From Microbacteriaceae bacterium (GTDB lineage Bacteria > Actinomycetota > Actinomycetes > Actinomycetales > Microbacteriaceae), in contig JAPSJW010000005.1 of assembly GCA_031177985.1 (NCBI GenBank), forward strand, positions 62,001 through 126,000: DNA of 64,000 nt, written 5' to 3'. The stretch's first letter is position 1. Each line of letters starts with the position of its first letter. The position numbers and the translations under genes were made by a program. Positions 7,964 to 17,359 of this stretch are shown here, one piece after another. Below the pieces are notes generated by a model. The model was given only the letters and a program-made list of their open reading frames with translations, was not told the origin of the DNA and made no database searches.

Positions 7964-8463
7964 CAGCGGTCCCCCGCCGATCCGTCGGCGGCGAACTCTG
8001 CGAGGAAGCGCAGGTCCGCCCAGCGCCCGCCGTGCGGCTCGACCCGCACCGTGCGCGGCTCGTCCTCGGCTGCAGGGTCTCCCCCGGTCGGTCGCTCGAT
8101 CCGCAGCGACAGCCACTCGTCGGCGATCGCGTCGACCATCCCGCTCGCCCACTCCATGACGAGGATCGAGCGCTCGAGGTCGAGGTCGAGGTCGTCGAGC
8201 TCGACGGGGCTGCCGAGCCGGTAGGCGTCGACGTGCACGAGCGGCGGGCCCGACTCCCTCGGGTGGGTCCGCGCGAGCACGAAGGTCGGGCTCGTCACGG
8301 TGCCTCGCACGCCGAGCGCCTCGCCGATGCCGCGGGTGAGCGTCGTCTTGCCCGCGCCGAGCTCTCCGTCGAGCGCCAGCACGTCGCCGGCGCCGAGCTG
8401 TGCGCCGAGGGCGACGCCGAGCTCGTGCATCCGCTCGGCCGTGGCGATGCTGAGCTCCATCAT
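7963..8463 (-). CDS. tsaE: tRNA t6A biosynthesis ATPase TsaE
   Basis: A 166-residue P-loop ATPase. Walker A is GELGAGKTT (residues 33-41), followed by TSPTFVLARTH and VDAYRL, the standard YjeE/TsaE landmarks. It binds the TsaBD dimer and its ATPase activity is needed for multiple rounds of t6A formation. The C-terminal segment beyond about residue 140 is charged and not conserved. ATG 8463 overlaps the alr stop by 4 bp (ATGA); a second ATG follows immediately at 8460. Confidence 0.95.
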   Translation of the reverse strand: MMELSIATAERMHELGVALGAQLGAGDVLALDGELGAGKTTLTRGIGEALGVRGTVTSPTFVLARTHPRESGPPLVHVDAYRLGSPVELDDLDLDLERSILVMEWASGMVDAIADEWLSLRIERPTGGDPAAEDEPRTVRVEPHGGRWADLRFLAEFAADGSAGDR

Positions 8464-9554
8464 CCGCCGTACTCCCTGCGCACCCTCGGGCCCACGCGCG
8501 TGACGATCTCGTAGTCGATCGTGTCCGCCGCCTCCGCCCAGTCGCGGGCCGACGGTACGCCGGAGGCGGGATCACCGAAGAGCACCGCCTCGTCGCCGAC
8601 GCGCACCTCGTCGTCGCCGACGTCGACGACGAACTGGTCCATGGCGATCCGGCCGGCGACGCGGTAGCGGCGGCCGTTGATCGCGACCGGGCCGGCGTTC
8701 GACGCGTGCCGCGGCACGCCGTCGGCGTAGCCGAGCGGCACGAGGGCGAGAGTGCGCTCGCCCTCGGTGCGGTAGGTGTAGCCGTAGCTGACACCCGCCC
8801 CCGCGGGCACCCGCTTCACCGAGGCGATGGGCGCCGACAGCCGCATCGCGGGCCGCAGACCGAGGTCGGCGGGGGTGCGGTCGTCGAAGGGACTCACGCC
8901 GTAGACCCCGATGCCGAGGCGCACGAGGCCGAAGCGGGTCGCCGGGGTCGACAGCGCTGCCGCGGTCGCGGCGAGGTGGGTGAACTCCGGCTGGAGGCCC
9001 GCGTCGAGCGCGGCCAGCACGGCGCGCTCGAACCCCTCGACCTGTCGGGCGTCCTCCTCGGCGCCAGCGTTCGCGAGGTGGCTGAACAGCGCGCGGACCC
9101 GGATGCGTCCCTCGCGCTCGAGGCGGGCCGCCAGCTCGACCAGCCGCAGCCACTCCGTCTCGTCCGCGCCGTTGCGGCTGAGCCCGGTGTCGACCTTGAG
9201 CTGCACCATCGCATAGCCGTGCGAGGCGATCCGCTCGAGCTGAGTGCAGTAGCTCGCGCCGAGGTCGACCCGCGCCCCGATCGCGATCCTGAAGTCCTCG
9301 TCAGGGCGATGCAGCCAGCTGAGCAGCGGCGCGGTGATGCCGTTCCGGCGCAGGTGCAGAGCCTCGTCGACGTCGACGACGCCGAGCCAGTCGGCCCCGG
9401 CCTCGACCGCGGCGCGGGCGACCGGCACGGCACCGTGCCCGTAGCCGTCGGCCTTGACGACGACCATCACCTGAGCGGGCGCGACGGCCTCGCGCAGCAC
9501 GCCGACGTTGTGCCGGATCGCGTCGAGGTCGACGTGCGCGACCGCGCCGCTCAC
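8460..9554 (-). CDS. alr: Alanine racemase
   Basis: A 364-residue fold type III PLP enzyme that converts L-alanine to D-alanine for peptidoglycan. The PLP lysine is K34 in VVVKADGYGHG and the catalytic tyrosine is Y257 in SYGYTY. The C-terminal beta domain has GRIAMDQFVVDV. Start is GTG 9554, overlapping the acpS stop by 4 bp (GTGA). Its place between acpS and tsaE puts cell-wall supply inside the t6A operon, a common actinobacterial arrangement. Confidence 0.97.
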   Translation of the reverse strand: MSGAVAHVDLDAIRHNVGVLREAVAPAQVMVVVKADGYGHGAVPVARAAVEAGADWLGVVDVDEALHLRRNGITAPLLSWLHRPDEDFRIAIGARVDLGASYCTQLERIASHGYAMVQLKVDTGLSRNGADETEWLRLVELAARLEREGRIRVRALFSHLANAGAEEDARQVEGFERAVLAALDAGLQPEFTHLAATAAALSTPATRFGLVRLGIGVYGVSPFDDRTPADLGLRPAMRLSAPIASVKRVPAGAGVSYGYTYRTEGERTLALVPLGYADGVPRHASNAGPVAINGRRYRVAGRIAMDQFVVDVGDDEVRVGDEAVLFGDPASGVPSARDWAEAADTIDYEIVTRVGPRVRREYGG

Positions 9555-9922
9555 GGCGCGGACTCCGCCACCACGAAGGCGATCGCGACGCCCGCGTCAT
9601 GGCTCATCGACAGGTGCAGGGTGGCGACGCCCCGCCGCTCCGCCACGGCGGCCGCGCGCCCGGAGAGCACGAGCGACGGGTTGCGCTCCGAGTCGGCGAT
9701 GACCCGCAGGTCGTGCCAGCGGATGCCCTCGCTGTCGCCGAGCGCCTTGAGCGCCGCCTCCTTGGCGGCGAACCGCCCGGCGAGCGAGCGCAGCGGCAGC
9801 ACCCGCTCATCCGTTCTCAGCTCCTCGTCGGCGAAGAGCCGCTCGGTGAGCCGCGGCGTGCGCGCGAGGGCGCGCTCGAACCGCGCGAGGTCGACGACGT
9901 CGACGCCCACTCCGACGATCAC
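9551..9922 (-). CDS. acpS: Holo-[acyl-carrier-protein] synthase
   Basis: A 123-residue AcpS phosphopantetheinyl transferase, which moves 4'-phosphopantetheine from CoA to the serine of acyl carrier protein. Mg-binding residues are visible: D8 in GVGVDVVDL and E55 in GRFAAKEAALKALG. The C-terminal LHLSMSHD segment is also typical. I chose GTG 9922, which gives the family length and has GGAG 7 nt upstream. The stop of glmS is 5 nt away, so the two are translationally linked. Confidence 0.95.
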   Translation of the reverse strand: MIVGVGVDVVDLARFERALARTPRLTERLFADEELRTDERVLPLRSLAGRFAAKEAALKALGDSEGIRWHDLRVIADSERNPSLVLSGRAAAVAERRGVATLHLSMSHDAGVAIAFVVAESAP

Positions 9923-9926
9923 GGGG

Positions 9927-11777
9927 TCACTCCACCGTGACGGACTTGGCGAGGTTGCGCGGCTGGTCGACGTCGAGGCCCTTCGCGCTCGCGAGCTCCA
10001 TGCCGAAGACGTGCAGCGGCACGACGGCGAGCAGCGGCTCGAAGAGCGGCGACGCGAGCGGGATCGGGATGACCTCGTCGGCGTGCTGGATCGCGTCGAC
10101 ATCGCCCTGCTCGGCGATCGCGACGACTCGCGCGCCGCGCGCCTTGATCTCCTGGATGTTGGAGATGACCTTCGGGTGCAGCGACTTGGGGTCGCGCGGG
10201 CTCGGCACGATGACGAAGACGATCTGGCCCGGCTCGATCAGGGCGATCGGCCCGTGCTTGAGCTCGCCGGCCGCGAATCCCTCGGAGTGGATGTAGGCGA
10301 GCTCCTTGAGCTTGAGCGCGCCCTCGAGCGCCACGGGGTACCCGACGTGGCGGCCGAGGAACAGCACGCTCTGGGTGTCGGTCATCCAGCGCGCGAGCTG
10401 CGGGATGCCCGCGCTCGCCTCGAGCACCTTCGAGAGCTTCGCGGGCACGTCGTGCAGCTCGCCGGTCAGCTTCTGGAGGCGCGCGCGATCCTGGGTGCCG
10501 CGCACGAGCGCGAGGTGGAGCCCCAGCAGGTAGAGCGCGGTCACCTGGGCGACGAAGGCCTTCGTCGACGCGACCGCGACCTCGGGGCCGGCGTGGGTGT
10601 AGACGACGGCGTCCGACTCGCGGGGGATCGAGGAGCCCTGCGTGTTGCAGATCGAGAGCACCTTCGCGCCCTGCTGGCGGGCGTACTGCACCGCCATGAG
10701 GGTGTCCATCGTCTCGCCCGACTGGCTGACCGAGACGACGAGGGTGCGGTCGCTCAGCACGGGGTCGCGGTAGCGGAACTCGTGGCTCAGCTCGACATCG
10801 ACCGGGATCCGCGCCCACGACTCGATGGCGTACTTGCCGAGCATCCCGGCGTAGGCCGCGGTGCCGCAGGCGATCACGATGATGCGGTCGATGTCGCGCA
10901 GCAGGGCGTCGCCGAGCGGCTCGAGCTCGGGCAGCACGACGACTCCGTCCTCGGTGCGGCCGAGCAGGGTGTTCGCGACGGCCTCGGGCTCCTCGCTGAT
11001 CTCCTTCGCCATGAAGGACGACCATCCGCCCTTCTCGCTCGCCGACGCATCCCAGGCGACCTCGAACTCGCTGGTCTCGACCGGGTTGCCGGCGAAGTCG
11101 ATGACCTCGACGGAGTCTGGGCGGATCGTGACGAGCTGGTCCTGGCCGATCGCCACCGCGCGGCGGGTGAACTCGACGAACGCGGCGACGTCGGAGCCCA
11201 GGAAGTTCTCGCCGTCGCCGAGGCCGATCACGAGCGGGGAGTTGCGGCGAGCGCCGACGACGACGCCCGGCTGGTCGGCGTGCACCGCGAGCAGGGTGAA
11301 CGCGCCCTCGAGTCGCCCGGCGACGTGCCGGAGGGCCTCGGTCAGGTCGCCGGTCTCGCGGTAGGCGCGGCCGACGAGCAGCGCGGCGACCTCGGTGTCG
11401 GTCTCGCTCTCGAAGGTGTCGCCGGCGTCGAGCAGCTCCTGCTTGAGCGGGGCGTAGTTCTCGATGATGCCGTTGTGGATGAGCGCCAGCCTGCCCCCGT
11501 CGCCGAGGTGCGGATGCGCGTTGCCGTCGGTGGGGCCGCCGTGCGTCGCCCAGCGGGTGTGACCGATGCCGGTGGAGCCCGAGGCAATCGGGGTCGTCGC
11601 GAGGTCGTCGACGAGCACCTTCAGCTTGCCCGCGCGCTTGCGGGTGTGGAGAGTGCCGTGAGGGTCGAGCACGGCGACCCCCGCGGAGTCGTAGCCGCGG
11701 TACTCGAGACGCTTGAGCCCGCCGAGCAGCACGTCGAGACTGTTGTCGTTCCCGACGTAACCCACGATTCCACACAT
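9927..11777 (-). CDS. glmS: Glutamine--fructose-6-phosphate aminotransferase (isomerizing)
   Basis: A 616-residue GlmS that makes glucosamine-6-phosphate from fructose-6-phosphate and glutamine, the entry step to UDP-GlcNAc. The N-terminal glutaminase begins MCGIVGYVG with nucleophile Cys2 after Met removal; HTRWATHGGPTDGNAHPH follows. Two SIS domains occupy the C-terminal half, with SQSGETMDT and the terminal LAKSVTVE. It is the first gene of the operon running to tsaD. No SD is present; a -10 box TAGAAT lies 7 nt before the ATG, so the message is probably leaderless. I see no room for a glmS ribozyme. GlmM, the next enzyme, is encoded at 14873-16222. Confidence 0.97.
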   Translation of the reverse strand: MCGIVGYVGNDNSLDVLLGGLKRLEYRGYDSAGVAVLDPHGTLHTRKRAGKLKVLVDDLATTPIASGSTGIGHTRWATHGGPTDGNAHPHLGDGGRLALIHNGIIENYAPLKQELLDAGDTFESETDTEVAALLVGRAYRETGDLTEALRHVAGRLEGAFTLLAVHADQPGVVVGARRNSPLVIGLGDGENFLGSDVAAFVEFTRRAVAIGQDQLVTIRPDSVEVIDFAGNPVETSEFEVAWDASASEKGGWSSFMAKEISEEPEAVANTLLGRTEDGVVVLPELEPLGDALLRDIDRIIVIACGTAAYAGMLGKYAIESWARIPVDVELSHEFRYRDPVLSDRTLVVSVSQSGETMDTLMAVQYARQQGAKVLSICNTQGSSIPRESDAVVYTHAGPEVAVASTKAFVAQVTALYLLGLHLALVRGTQDRARLQKLTGELHDVPAKLSKVLEASAGIPQLARWMTDTQSVLFLGRHVGYPVALEGALKLKELAYIHSEGFAAGELKHGPIALIEPGQIVFVIVPSPRDPKSLHPKVISNIQEIKARGARVVAIAEQGDVDAIQHADEVIPIPLASPLFEPLLAVVPLHVFGMELASAKGLDVDQPRNLAKSVTVE

Positions 11778-11784
11778 GGGGTCG

Positions 11785-11790
11785 ATTCTA
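11785..11790 (-). promoter_or_regulatory. -10 box of the leaderless glmS operon promoter
   Basis: TAGAAT on the minus strand, 7 nt before the glmS ATG, with no SD. It would drive the operon from glmS to tsaD. The -35 region is poor. Confidence 0.55.
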
Positions 11791-11852
11791 AGGCGGGGGC
11801 CCTGAGCGCCGTCGGCGGCGCCCGTCCTGCGGCCGGTTCGCCTCGACGGCCG

Positions 11853-11858
11853 TAGGCT
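11853..11858 (+). promoter_or_regulatory. -10 box of the leaderless coaA promoter
   Basis: TAGGCT lies 7 nt before the coaA ATG with no SD. It is divergent from the glmS box, with 62 bp between the two. Confidence 0.5.
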
Positions 11859-11865
11859 GGACGGG

Positions 11866-12813
11866 ATGTCGGACCCCGCGAGCACGAACGGATCGAGCAC
11901 TCCGTTCGTCGAGATCGGCCGCGCTGAGTGGGCCTCGCTCGCGCCGACCCTGCAGGCGCCGCTCAGCGAGACGGAGCTCGTGCTGCTGCGCGGCCTCGGC
12001 GACCCGCTGGACATGCGCGAGGTGCAGGAGGTCTACCTGCCGCTCAGCCGCCTGCTCTCCCTGTATGTGCGCGGCGCGCGCGAGTTGCATCGGTCGACGA
12101 CCGAGTTCCTGCACACGGCGTCCGTGTCGACGCCGTTCGTGATCGGCGTCGCGGGCTCCGTGGCGGTCGGCAAGTCGACGACGGCCCGCCTGCTGCGGGA
12201 GCTGCTGTCGCGGTGGTCGGACACCCCGCGGGTCGAGCTCGTGACCACCGACGGCTTCCTCTTCCCCAACGCCGAGCTCGAGCGCCGCGGCCTCATGGAC
12301 CGGAAGGGCTTCCCGGAGTCGTACGACCGGCGGTCGCTGCTGCGCTTCGTCACGCAGGTGAAGAGCGGCGCGGAGGAGGTGCGGGCGCCCTACTACTCGC
12401 ACCTGCACTACGACATCGTGCCCGACGCGGAGATCGTCGTGCGGCGGCCAGACGTGCTCATCGTCGAGGGTCTCAACGTGCTGCAGCCGCCCTCGCCTGG
12501 GCATCGGCTGGCCGTCAGCGACCTCTTCGACTTCACCGTCTACGTGGACGCCCGCACGACCGACATCGCCCAGTGGTACGTCGAGCGGTTCCTGAGGCTG
12601 CAGACCGGCGCCTTCGCGAATCCGCTCTCCTACTTCCACCGCTACGCGTCGCTCAGCACGGATGAGGCGGTCGCCCTGGCGAGGGAGATCTGGGCGCGCA
12701 TCAACGAACCCAACCTCGTGCAGAACATCCTGCCGACCCGCGCCCGCGCATCCGCGGTGCTGCGCAAGGACTCGGCGCACGCCGTCTCGACCGTGCTGCT
12801 GCGCAAGATCTAG
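11866..12813 (+). CDS. coaA: Type I pantothenate kinase
   Basis: A 315-residue CoaA (PanK-I), which phosphorylates pantothenate in the first and usually rate-limiting step of coenzyme A synthesis. Walker A is GSVAVGKST (residues 97-105). Other landmarks are [18 protein letters not shown] and VEGLNVLQ, all characteristic. It is divergent from glmS and convergent with an unknown membrane-protein gene, ending 4 nt before that gene's stop. Confidence 0.97.
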   Translation: MSDPASTNGSSTPFVEIGRAEWASLAPTLQAPLSETELVLLRGLGDPLDMREVQEVYLPLSRLLSLYVRGARELHRSTTEFLHTASVSTPFVIGVAGSVAVGKSTTARLLRELLSRWSDTPRVELVTTDGFLFPNAELERRGLMDRKGFPESYDRRSLLRFVTQVKSGAEEVRAPYYSHLHYDIVPDAEIVVRRPDVLIVEGLNVLQPPSPGHRLAVSDLFDFTVYVDARTTDIAQWYVERFLRLQTGAFANPLSYFHRYASLSTDEAVALAREIWARINEPNLVQNILPTRARASAVLRKDSAHAVSTVLLRKI

Positions 12814-12817
12814 CGCG

Positions 12818-13954
12818 TCACTCGAAGGCGGTGCCGCTGCGGCTGATCTCCTCGCCGTCGAGACCGTAGACGAAGAACGCGTCCTTATACGGGTCGCTCA
12901 CGCTCACGTGCACCGCGACCGCACCATCCGGCGTGAACCTGCTGACGCTCGCGTAGACGCCGTCGAACTCGGTGAACCCGGTCTCATCCTTCGCCTGCTC
13001 GACGAGGCGCGCCACCTGGGAGAAGTCGATGTCGTCGGCGTCGAAGAGCTCGGTCTCCAGGTCGGGCTGGATGAGCGAGGGGCCCTCCTGCCAGGCGCGG
13101 CCGTAGCGCCAGTGGAAGTCGTCCGTGGTGTCGGCACCGGGCGACGTGAGGCCCTCCACGATCACGTACTCGTCGTAGAAGCTGACGCCCGTGAAGTCGT
13201 AGTGGCCGGCCACTGCGGCGATCGCATCGACCGCCTCCTGCTGGTGATCGCCGGTGAGCATGCTGTTGCCGTCCCAGTTGCCCGTGGCGACGTTCGCCAC
13301 GGTGCGGCTCACCATCGGCCAGGCGGGGATGAGGGTGACGCCGGCGGCGACGAGGGCCGCGAGGATCGGCACCAGCGCGCCAGGGCGGAGCGGCTTCCGC
13401 GCGGCGGGGGCGGCCGGTGCTGCAGCGACGCCGTCCTCCGCCGGGTCCTCCCAGTCCGGCGCGATAGCGGCCGGGAAGAGGGAGCGGTCGCGCATCGCCG
13501 CCTCGGCCCTGGCTCTCCAGCCCTCGGGTGCATCCAGGGCGAGCACCGCCTCGGGGCGGTCGGCCGCCAGACGCTGCACGACCACGATCCGACCGGCCTG
13601 CACGCCGGCGAGCGTCGCGGCGTCGATGGACTGCCGGATGGTGGTGCGGTAGGGCTCACGGTCATCGGGCGCGATCGTCACGCGCAGGTCGACCTCGGGC
13701 GCTTCGCCGGAGTCCCGCCCGGTGCGACGCACGTTCTCGACGCGGGCGAGGGCGAAGATGCGGGTGTCGACCACCTCCGCGCGCTTCGCCCGGATGCCCA
13801 TCCGGCGCACGCCGAGCGCCATCGAGGAGAGGATGACGACCGGGATCGCCAGAGCCCAGACGATCGTGTAGATCCAGTCGCCGGTGAACAGCGCGCCGAG
13901 GACGCCGCCGAGAAGCACGCCGAGAGCCGCAGCGGGGATGAGGCGCAGAATCAC
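12818..13954 (-). CDS. Membrane protein of unknown function (tandem paralog A)
   Basis: I do not recognise this family. The 378-residue protein has two N-terminal hydrophobic segments (about residues 5-25 and 30-50), a soluble middle (about 55-190), a third membrane segment near 195-215, and a C-terminal domain of about 165 residues that should be extracytoplasmic. The C-terminal part shares NVATGNWDGNSMLTGD, VAGHYDFT and a terminal SRSG-AFE with the next gene, so the two are clearly paralogs. The middle domain (VDLRVTIAPDDREPYRTTIR, then VQRLAADRP) is absent from paralog B. The start codon is ATG. No enzymatic motif is visible. Confidence 0.75.
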   Translation of the reverse strand: MILRLIPAAALGVLLGGVLGALFTGDWIYTIVWALAIPVVILSSMALGVRRMGIRAKRAEVVDTRIFALARVENVRRTGRDSGEAPEVDLRVTIAPDDREPYRTTIRQSIDAATLAGVQAGRIVVVQRLAADRPEAVLALDAPEGWRARAEAAMRDRSLFPAAIAPDWEDPAEDGVAAAPAAPAARKPLRPGALVPILAALVAAGVTLIPAWPMVSRTVANVATGNWDGNSMLTGDHQQEAVDAIAAVAGHYDFTGVSFYDEYVIVEGLTSPGADTTDDFHWRYGRAWQEGPSLIQPDLETELFDADDIDFSQVARLVEQAKDETGFTEFDGVYASVSRFTPDGAVAVHVSVSDPYKDAFFVYGLDGEEISRSGTAFE

Positions 13955-13990
13955 CGCGCCAGAGTAGCGGCATTCGGCCCGAGCTGGGCA

Positions 13991-14824
13991 TTACTCGAAC
14001 GCGGCGCCGCTGCGACTGAGTTCGTTGCCTTCGAGGTCGTAGGCCATCACCGAGGTGCCGCCGTGGTGGGTCATGCTGACCCGGGCCACCAGCTCACCGT
14101 CGAGCACCAGGACGTCTGCCTTCGTATAGGTGGAGGTACCGGGCGGCGTCATCGCCTCGTCGATCGTCCGCTCCACGAGCCTGGCGATCAGGGAGAAGTC
14201 GATGGCCTCCGCGTCGAACAGCTCGGCCGCGAGGTCGGGTTGCACGTCCAGCGGCTCGCCGCGCCAGGCTCTCCCGTATCGGTGCAGGTAGAAGTAGGCG
14301 GTGTCGGCGCCCGGCGCCGCCGGTCCCTCGGCCAGGACGACGTCGTCGTCGAAGGTGACCCTGGTGAAGTCGTAGTGCCCCGCCACCTGCGCGATCGCAT
14401 CCACCGCGTCCTGCTGGTAGTCGCCGGTCAGCATGCTGTTGCCATCCCAGTTGCCCGTCGCGACGTTCGTGAGCGTGCGCCCGATCATCGTGTAGGCCGG
14501 GATGAGGGTGATCCCTGCGGCGACGACCGCGACCGCGACCGCCAGGGCGATGAGAGGCGTCGGACGTGCGCGCCTCTTGCGCGCGACGGGAGGCTCGTCG
14601 GTGTCGACAGGCGTGTCGGCAGGAGAGCGGGCAGACCCCCGACGGTTCCTGCGGACGAGCTCGAAGATCAGGAAGGACACCAGGACCACCGGAACGGAGT
14701 ACGCCCAGACTCCGATGTACGCCGGATCCCCGGTGAACAGCAGCCCGAGGGCGCCCGCGACTGTGACGCCCAGAGCGGCCGCGAGGACCAGGAACGCGAG
14801 AGTGGCGAGGAAGCGTGAGATCAC
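13991..14824 (-). CDS. Membrane protein of unknown function (tandem paralog B)
   Basis: A 277-residue paralog of the downstream gene. It keeps the two N-terminal membrane helices, replaces the long middle by a short charged linker (about residues 60-90), and retains the third helix and the C-terminal domain. Shared landmarks are IPAYTMIGRTLTNVATGNWD, GNSMLTGDYQQDAVDAIAQV and ELSRSGAAFE. The conserved GNWDGNSMLTGD just outside the third membrane segment is the best candidate functional element. Start ATG 14824. The genes lie 36 bp apart and probably form an operon. Function unknown. Confidence 0.72.
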   Translation of the reverse strand: MISRFLATLAFLVLAAALGVTVAGALGLLFTGDPAYIGVWAYSVPVVLVSFLIFELVRRNRRGSARSPADTPVDTDEPPVARKRRARPTPLIALAVAVAVVAAGITLIPAYTMIGRTLTNVATGNWDGNSMLTGDYQQDAVDAIAQVAGHYDFTRVTFDDDVVLAEGPAAPGADTAYFYLHRYGRAWRGEPLDVQPDLAAELFDAEAIDFSLIARLVERTIDEAMTPPGTSTYTKADVLVLDGELVARVSMTHHGGTSVMAYDLEGNELSRSGAAFE

Positions 14825-14872
14825 CGGCCCCCTGTCAGTCGCCCTGCTCGTCTTCCCAGAGACTAGCGCGCC

Positions 14873-16222
14873 TCAGTTCAGCGGGATGCTCGAGCGCACG
14901 CAGTCGGCGAGCTCGCCCGCGACCCGCTCGGCGGTCGACTGATCGGCCGCCTCGACCATGACACGCACGACCGGCTCGGTGCCCGAGGGGCGCAGCAGCA
15001 CGCGTCCGGAGTCGCCGAGCTCCGCCTCGGCGTCGCGCACCGCCGCCGCGACCGTGTCGTCGTCGCGCAGCCGGTCACGGTCGACGCCCCCGACGTTCAG
15101 CAGCACCTGCGGGTAGGTCGTCATGACGCTCGCGAGCTCGGCGAGGGTCTTCCCCGTGCGGGCGACCTCCGCGGCGAGCTGCAGGCCGGTGAGGATGCCG
15201 TCGCCCGTCGTCGCGAACTCGCTGAAGATGATGTGGCCCGACTGCTCGCCGCCGAAGGCGAGCCCGTGCTCGTTCATCGCCTCGAGCACGTACCGGTCGC
15301 CGACGGCGGTCTCGAGCATCCGGATGCCCTGCTCGCGCATGGCGACCTTGAGCCCCAGGTTGCTCATGACGGTCGCGACGATGGTGTTGTCGGTGAGGCG
15401 CCCGCGCTCGCGCAGCGACAGGGCGAGCACCGCCATGATGCGGTCCCCGTCGACGACGTGACCCTGCGCATCGACGGCGAGGCAGCGGTCGGCGTCGCCG
15501 TCGTGCGCGATGCCGAGGTCGGCCTTGTACTCGAGCACCGCTGCCGCGAGCCCGTCGAGGTGGGTCGACCCTACGCCGTCGTTGATGTTGACCCCGTTGG
15601 GGTCGGCACCGATCACGGTGACCTTCGCCCCGGCGTCGGAGAAGACCTCGGGCGAGACGCCCGCGGCCGCTCCGTGCGCGCAGTCGAGCACGACGTGCAG
15701 ACCGTCGAGCCGATGCGGCAGCGTGCCGAGCAGGTGCACCACGTAGCGGTCCTCCGCGTCGGCGAACCGGCGGATGCGACCGACATCCGCGCCCGTGGGC
15801 CGCAGCTTCTCGGCGTCGAGCGCGGCCGCGATCCGGTCCTCGAGCACATCGGGCAGCTTCGTGCCGCCCGCGGCGAAGAACTTGATGCCGTTGTCGGGTG
15901 CCGGGTTGTGCGAGGCCGACACCATGACGCCGAAGTCGGCGCCGTAGTCCGCGATCAGGAACGCGGCGGCCGGAGTCGGCACCACACCGGCGTCGAGCAC
16001 GTCGACGCCGGAGCTCGCGAGGCCGGCGGCGACGGAGGCCGAGAGGAACTCGCCCGAGAGTCTGGGGTCGCGGGCGAGCACGGCGACGGGTCTCGCGCCT
16101 CGGTCCCGCGCGGCGGCACCGAGAACGGATGCTGCAGCTTGCGCGAGACCGAGGGCGAGATCTGCCGTGAGGACACCGTTGGCGAGACCACGCACGCCGT
16201 CAGTGCCGAAGAGGCGCCCCAT
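14873..16222 (-). CDS. glmM: Phosphoglucosamine mutase
   Basis: A 449-residue GlmM, which interconverts glucosamine-6-phosphate and glucosamine-1-phosphate on the way to UDP-GlcNAc. It begins [11 protein letters not shown]; the phosphorylated serine is S104 in SASHNP, the Mg-binding loop is DGDADR, and the sugar-binding loop GGEQSGHI and phosphate loop RPSGTEP are present. Third gene of the rplM-rpsI-glmM unit, 21 nt behind rpsI, the usual actinobacterial arrangement. It works directly after GlmS. Confidence 0.97.
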   Translation of the reverse strand: MGRLFGTDGVRGLANGVLTADLALGLAQAAASVLGAAARDRGARPVAVLARDPRLSGEFLSASVAAGLASSGVDVLDAGVVPTPAAAFLIADYGADFGVMVSASHNPAPDNGIKFFAAGGTKLPDVLEDRIAAALDAEKLRPTGADVGRIRRFADAEDRYVVHLLGTLPHRLDGLHVVLDCAHGAAAGVSPEVFSDAGAKVTVIGADPNGVNINDGVGSTHLDGLAAAVLEYKADLGIAHDGDADRCLAVDAQGHVVDGDRIMAVLALSLRERGRLTDNTIVATVMSNLGLKVAMREQGIRMLETAVGDRYVLEAMNEHGLAFGGEQSGHIIFSEFATTGDGILTGLQLAAEVARTGKTLAELASVMTTYPQVLLNVGGVDRDRLRDDDTVAAAVRDAEAELGDSGRVLLRPSGTEPVVRVMVEAADQSTAERVAGELADCVRSSIPLN

Positions 16223-16243
16223 CGGGTCAGCGGAACGCTGGAA

Positions 16244-16729
16244 TCAGCGCTTCGAGAACTGGGAAGCCTTGCGGGCCTTCTTGAGACCGGCCTTCTTGCG
16301 CTCGATGACGCGGGCGTCGCGAGTGAGGAAGCCTGCCTTCTTGAGCGCGGGACGGTTGTTCTCGCGGTCGATCTCGTTGAGTGCACGAGCGATCGCGAGC
16401 CGCAGGGCGCCGGCCTGGCCGGAGGGGCCACCACCGGTGATGCGGGCGACGACGTCGTAGCTGCCGAGGAGCTCGAGCACCTTGAACGGGTCGGTGATCA
16501 GCTGCTGGTGCAGCTTGTTCGGGAAGTAGTCCTCGAACGCACGGCCGTTGACCGTGATGGTGCCTGCGCCCGGAACGAGGCGGACGCGGGCGATGGCCTC
16601 CTTGCGGCGGCCGACGGCTGCGCCGGGCACGGAGAGCACGCGCGGGGCGCGGGGCGCCTCAGCGGCACCGGGGGTCTCGGTCGTGAAGCTGTCGGGCGTC
16701 ACGTCGATGGAGTCTGCGATCCTAGCCAA
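16244..16729 (-). CDS. rpsI: 30S ribosomal protein S9
   Basis: A 161-residue S9 with the conserved core from [15 protein letters not shown] to the basic C-terminal [10 protein letters not shown] tail that reaches the P-site tRNA. The core is preceded by about 40 variable residues. The start appears to be TTG 16729, with AAGGA about 9 nt upstream; a GTG at 16702 is an in-frame alternative without SD. It follows rplM by 36 nt. Confidence 0.95.
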   Translation of the reverse strand: MARIADSIDVTPDSFTTETPGAAEAPRAPRVLSVPGAAVGRRKEAIARVRLVPGAGTITVNGRAFEDYFPNKLHQQLITDPFKVLELLGSYDVVARITGGGPSGQAGALRLAIARALNEIDRENNRPALKKAGFLTRDARVIERKKAGLKKARKASQFSKR

Positions 16730-16765
16730 TTTTCGAAATCCTTCGTATCTGCGCGACGGCTCGCG

Positions 16766-17212
16766 TTACTGCGCGACCTGGGTGAGGGTGTACGGCGTCG
16801 GCTGCTGAGCCGCGTGCGGGTGCTCCGGGCCGGCGTAGACCTTGAGCTTGTTGAGCTGGGCGCGACCGAGCGAGTTCTTCGGCAGCATTCCGCGGATGGC
16901 CTTCTCGACCGCGCGGGTGGGGTGCTTCTCGAGCAGCTCGGTGTAGCTGGTGGCGCGCAGGCCGCCCGGGTAGCCCGAGTGGCGGTAGGCCATCTTCTTC
17001 TCGAGCTTCGAACCGGTGAGGGCCACCTTCTCCGCGTTGACGATGATGACGAAGTCGCCGGTGTCGAGGTGCGGGGCGAAGGTCGGCTTGTGCTTGCCGC
17101 GCAGGATGGCGGCGGCGTGGCTGGCCAGGCGGCCGAGCACGATGTCCGTCGCGTCGATGACGATCCAGTCGCGCTGGATCTCGTTCGCCTTGGGCGTGTA
17201 GGTGCGAGTCAC
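16766..17212 (-). CDS. rplM: 50S ribosomal protein L13
   Basis: A 148-residue L13, one of the first proteins to join the 50S subunit. Family landmarks are [34 protein letters not shown] and [13 protein letters not shown] 17212 gives the normal length and the expected VTRTYTPK start; longer in-frame starts lack similarity. The SD is weak. A promoter inside the 3' end of truA should drive rplM-rpsI-glmM. Confidence 0.95.
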   Translation of the reverse strand: MTRTYTPKANEIQRDWIVIDATDIVLGRLASHAAAILRGKHKPTFAPHLDTGDFVIIVNAEKVALTGSKLEKKMAYRHSGYPGGLRATSYTELLEKHPTRAVEKAIRGMLPKNSLGRAQLNKLKVYAGPEHPHAAQQPTPYTLTQVAQ

Positions 17213-17329
17213 TTTCGTGCTGCTTTCTGTCGAGGTGGTCGTGGATCCCGCTCCTGTCGTGGGTTCGCTTCGCGAACACACCGTCGGAGGGCTCAACGTG
17301 AACCGCGCCGGAGCGCGGGCAACCTCGAC

Positions 17330-17359
17330 AGACTAGTCGATGTCGTCGCCGGGGGTCAA
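17330..17359 (-). promoter_or_regulatory. Promoter of the rplM-rpsI-glmM operon
   Basis: Minus strand: -35 TTGACC (17354-17359), 18-nt spacer, -10 TAGTCT (17330-17335). It overlaps the last codons and stop of truA and gives a leader of roughly 110 nt. Confidence 0.65.

Noticed and set aside
8706-11855. Long plus-strand open frame opposite alr, acpS and glmS
   Set aside because: It is the complementary shadow of real high-GC genes. Its translation is Arg/Asp/Gly/His-rich with no motif, and the minus-strand genes have clear catalytic residues.
11778-11865. glmS ribozyme or riboswitch upstream of glmS
   Set aside because: The message appears leaderless and only 88 bp separate glmS from the divergent coaA gene, too little for a ribozyme.
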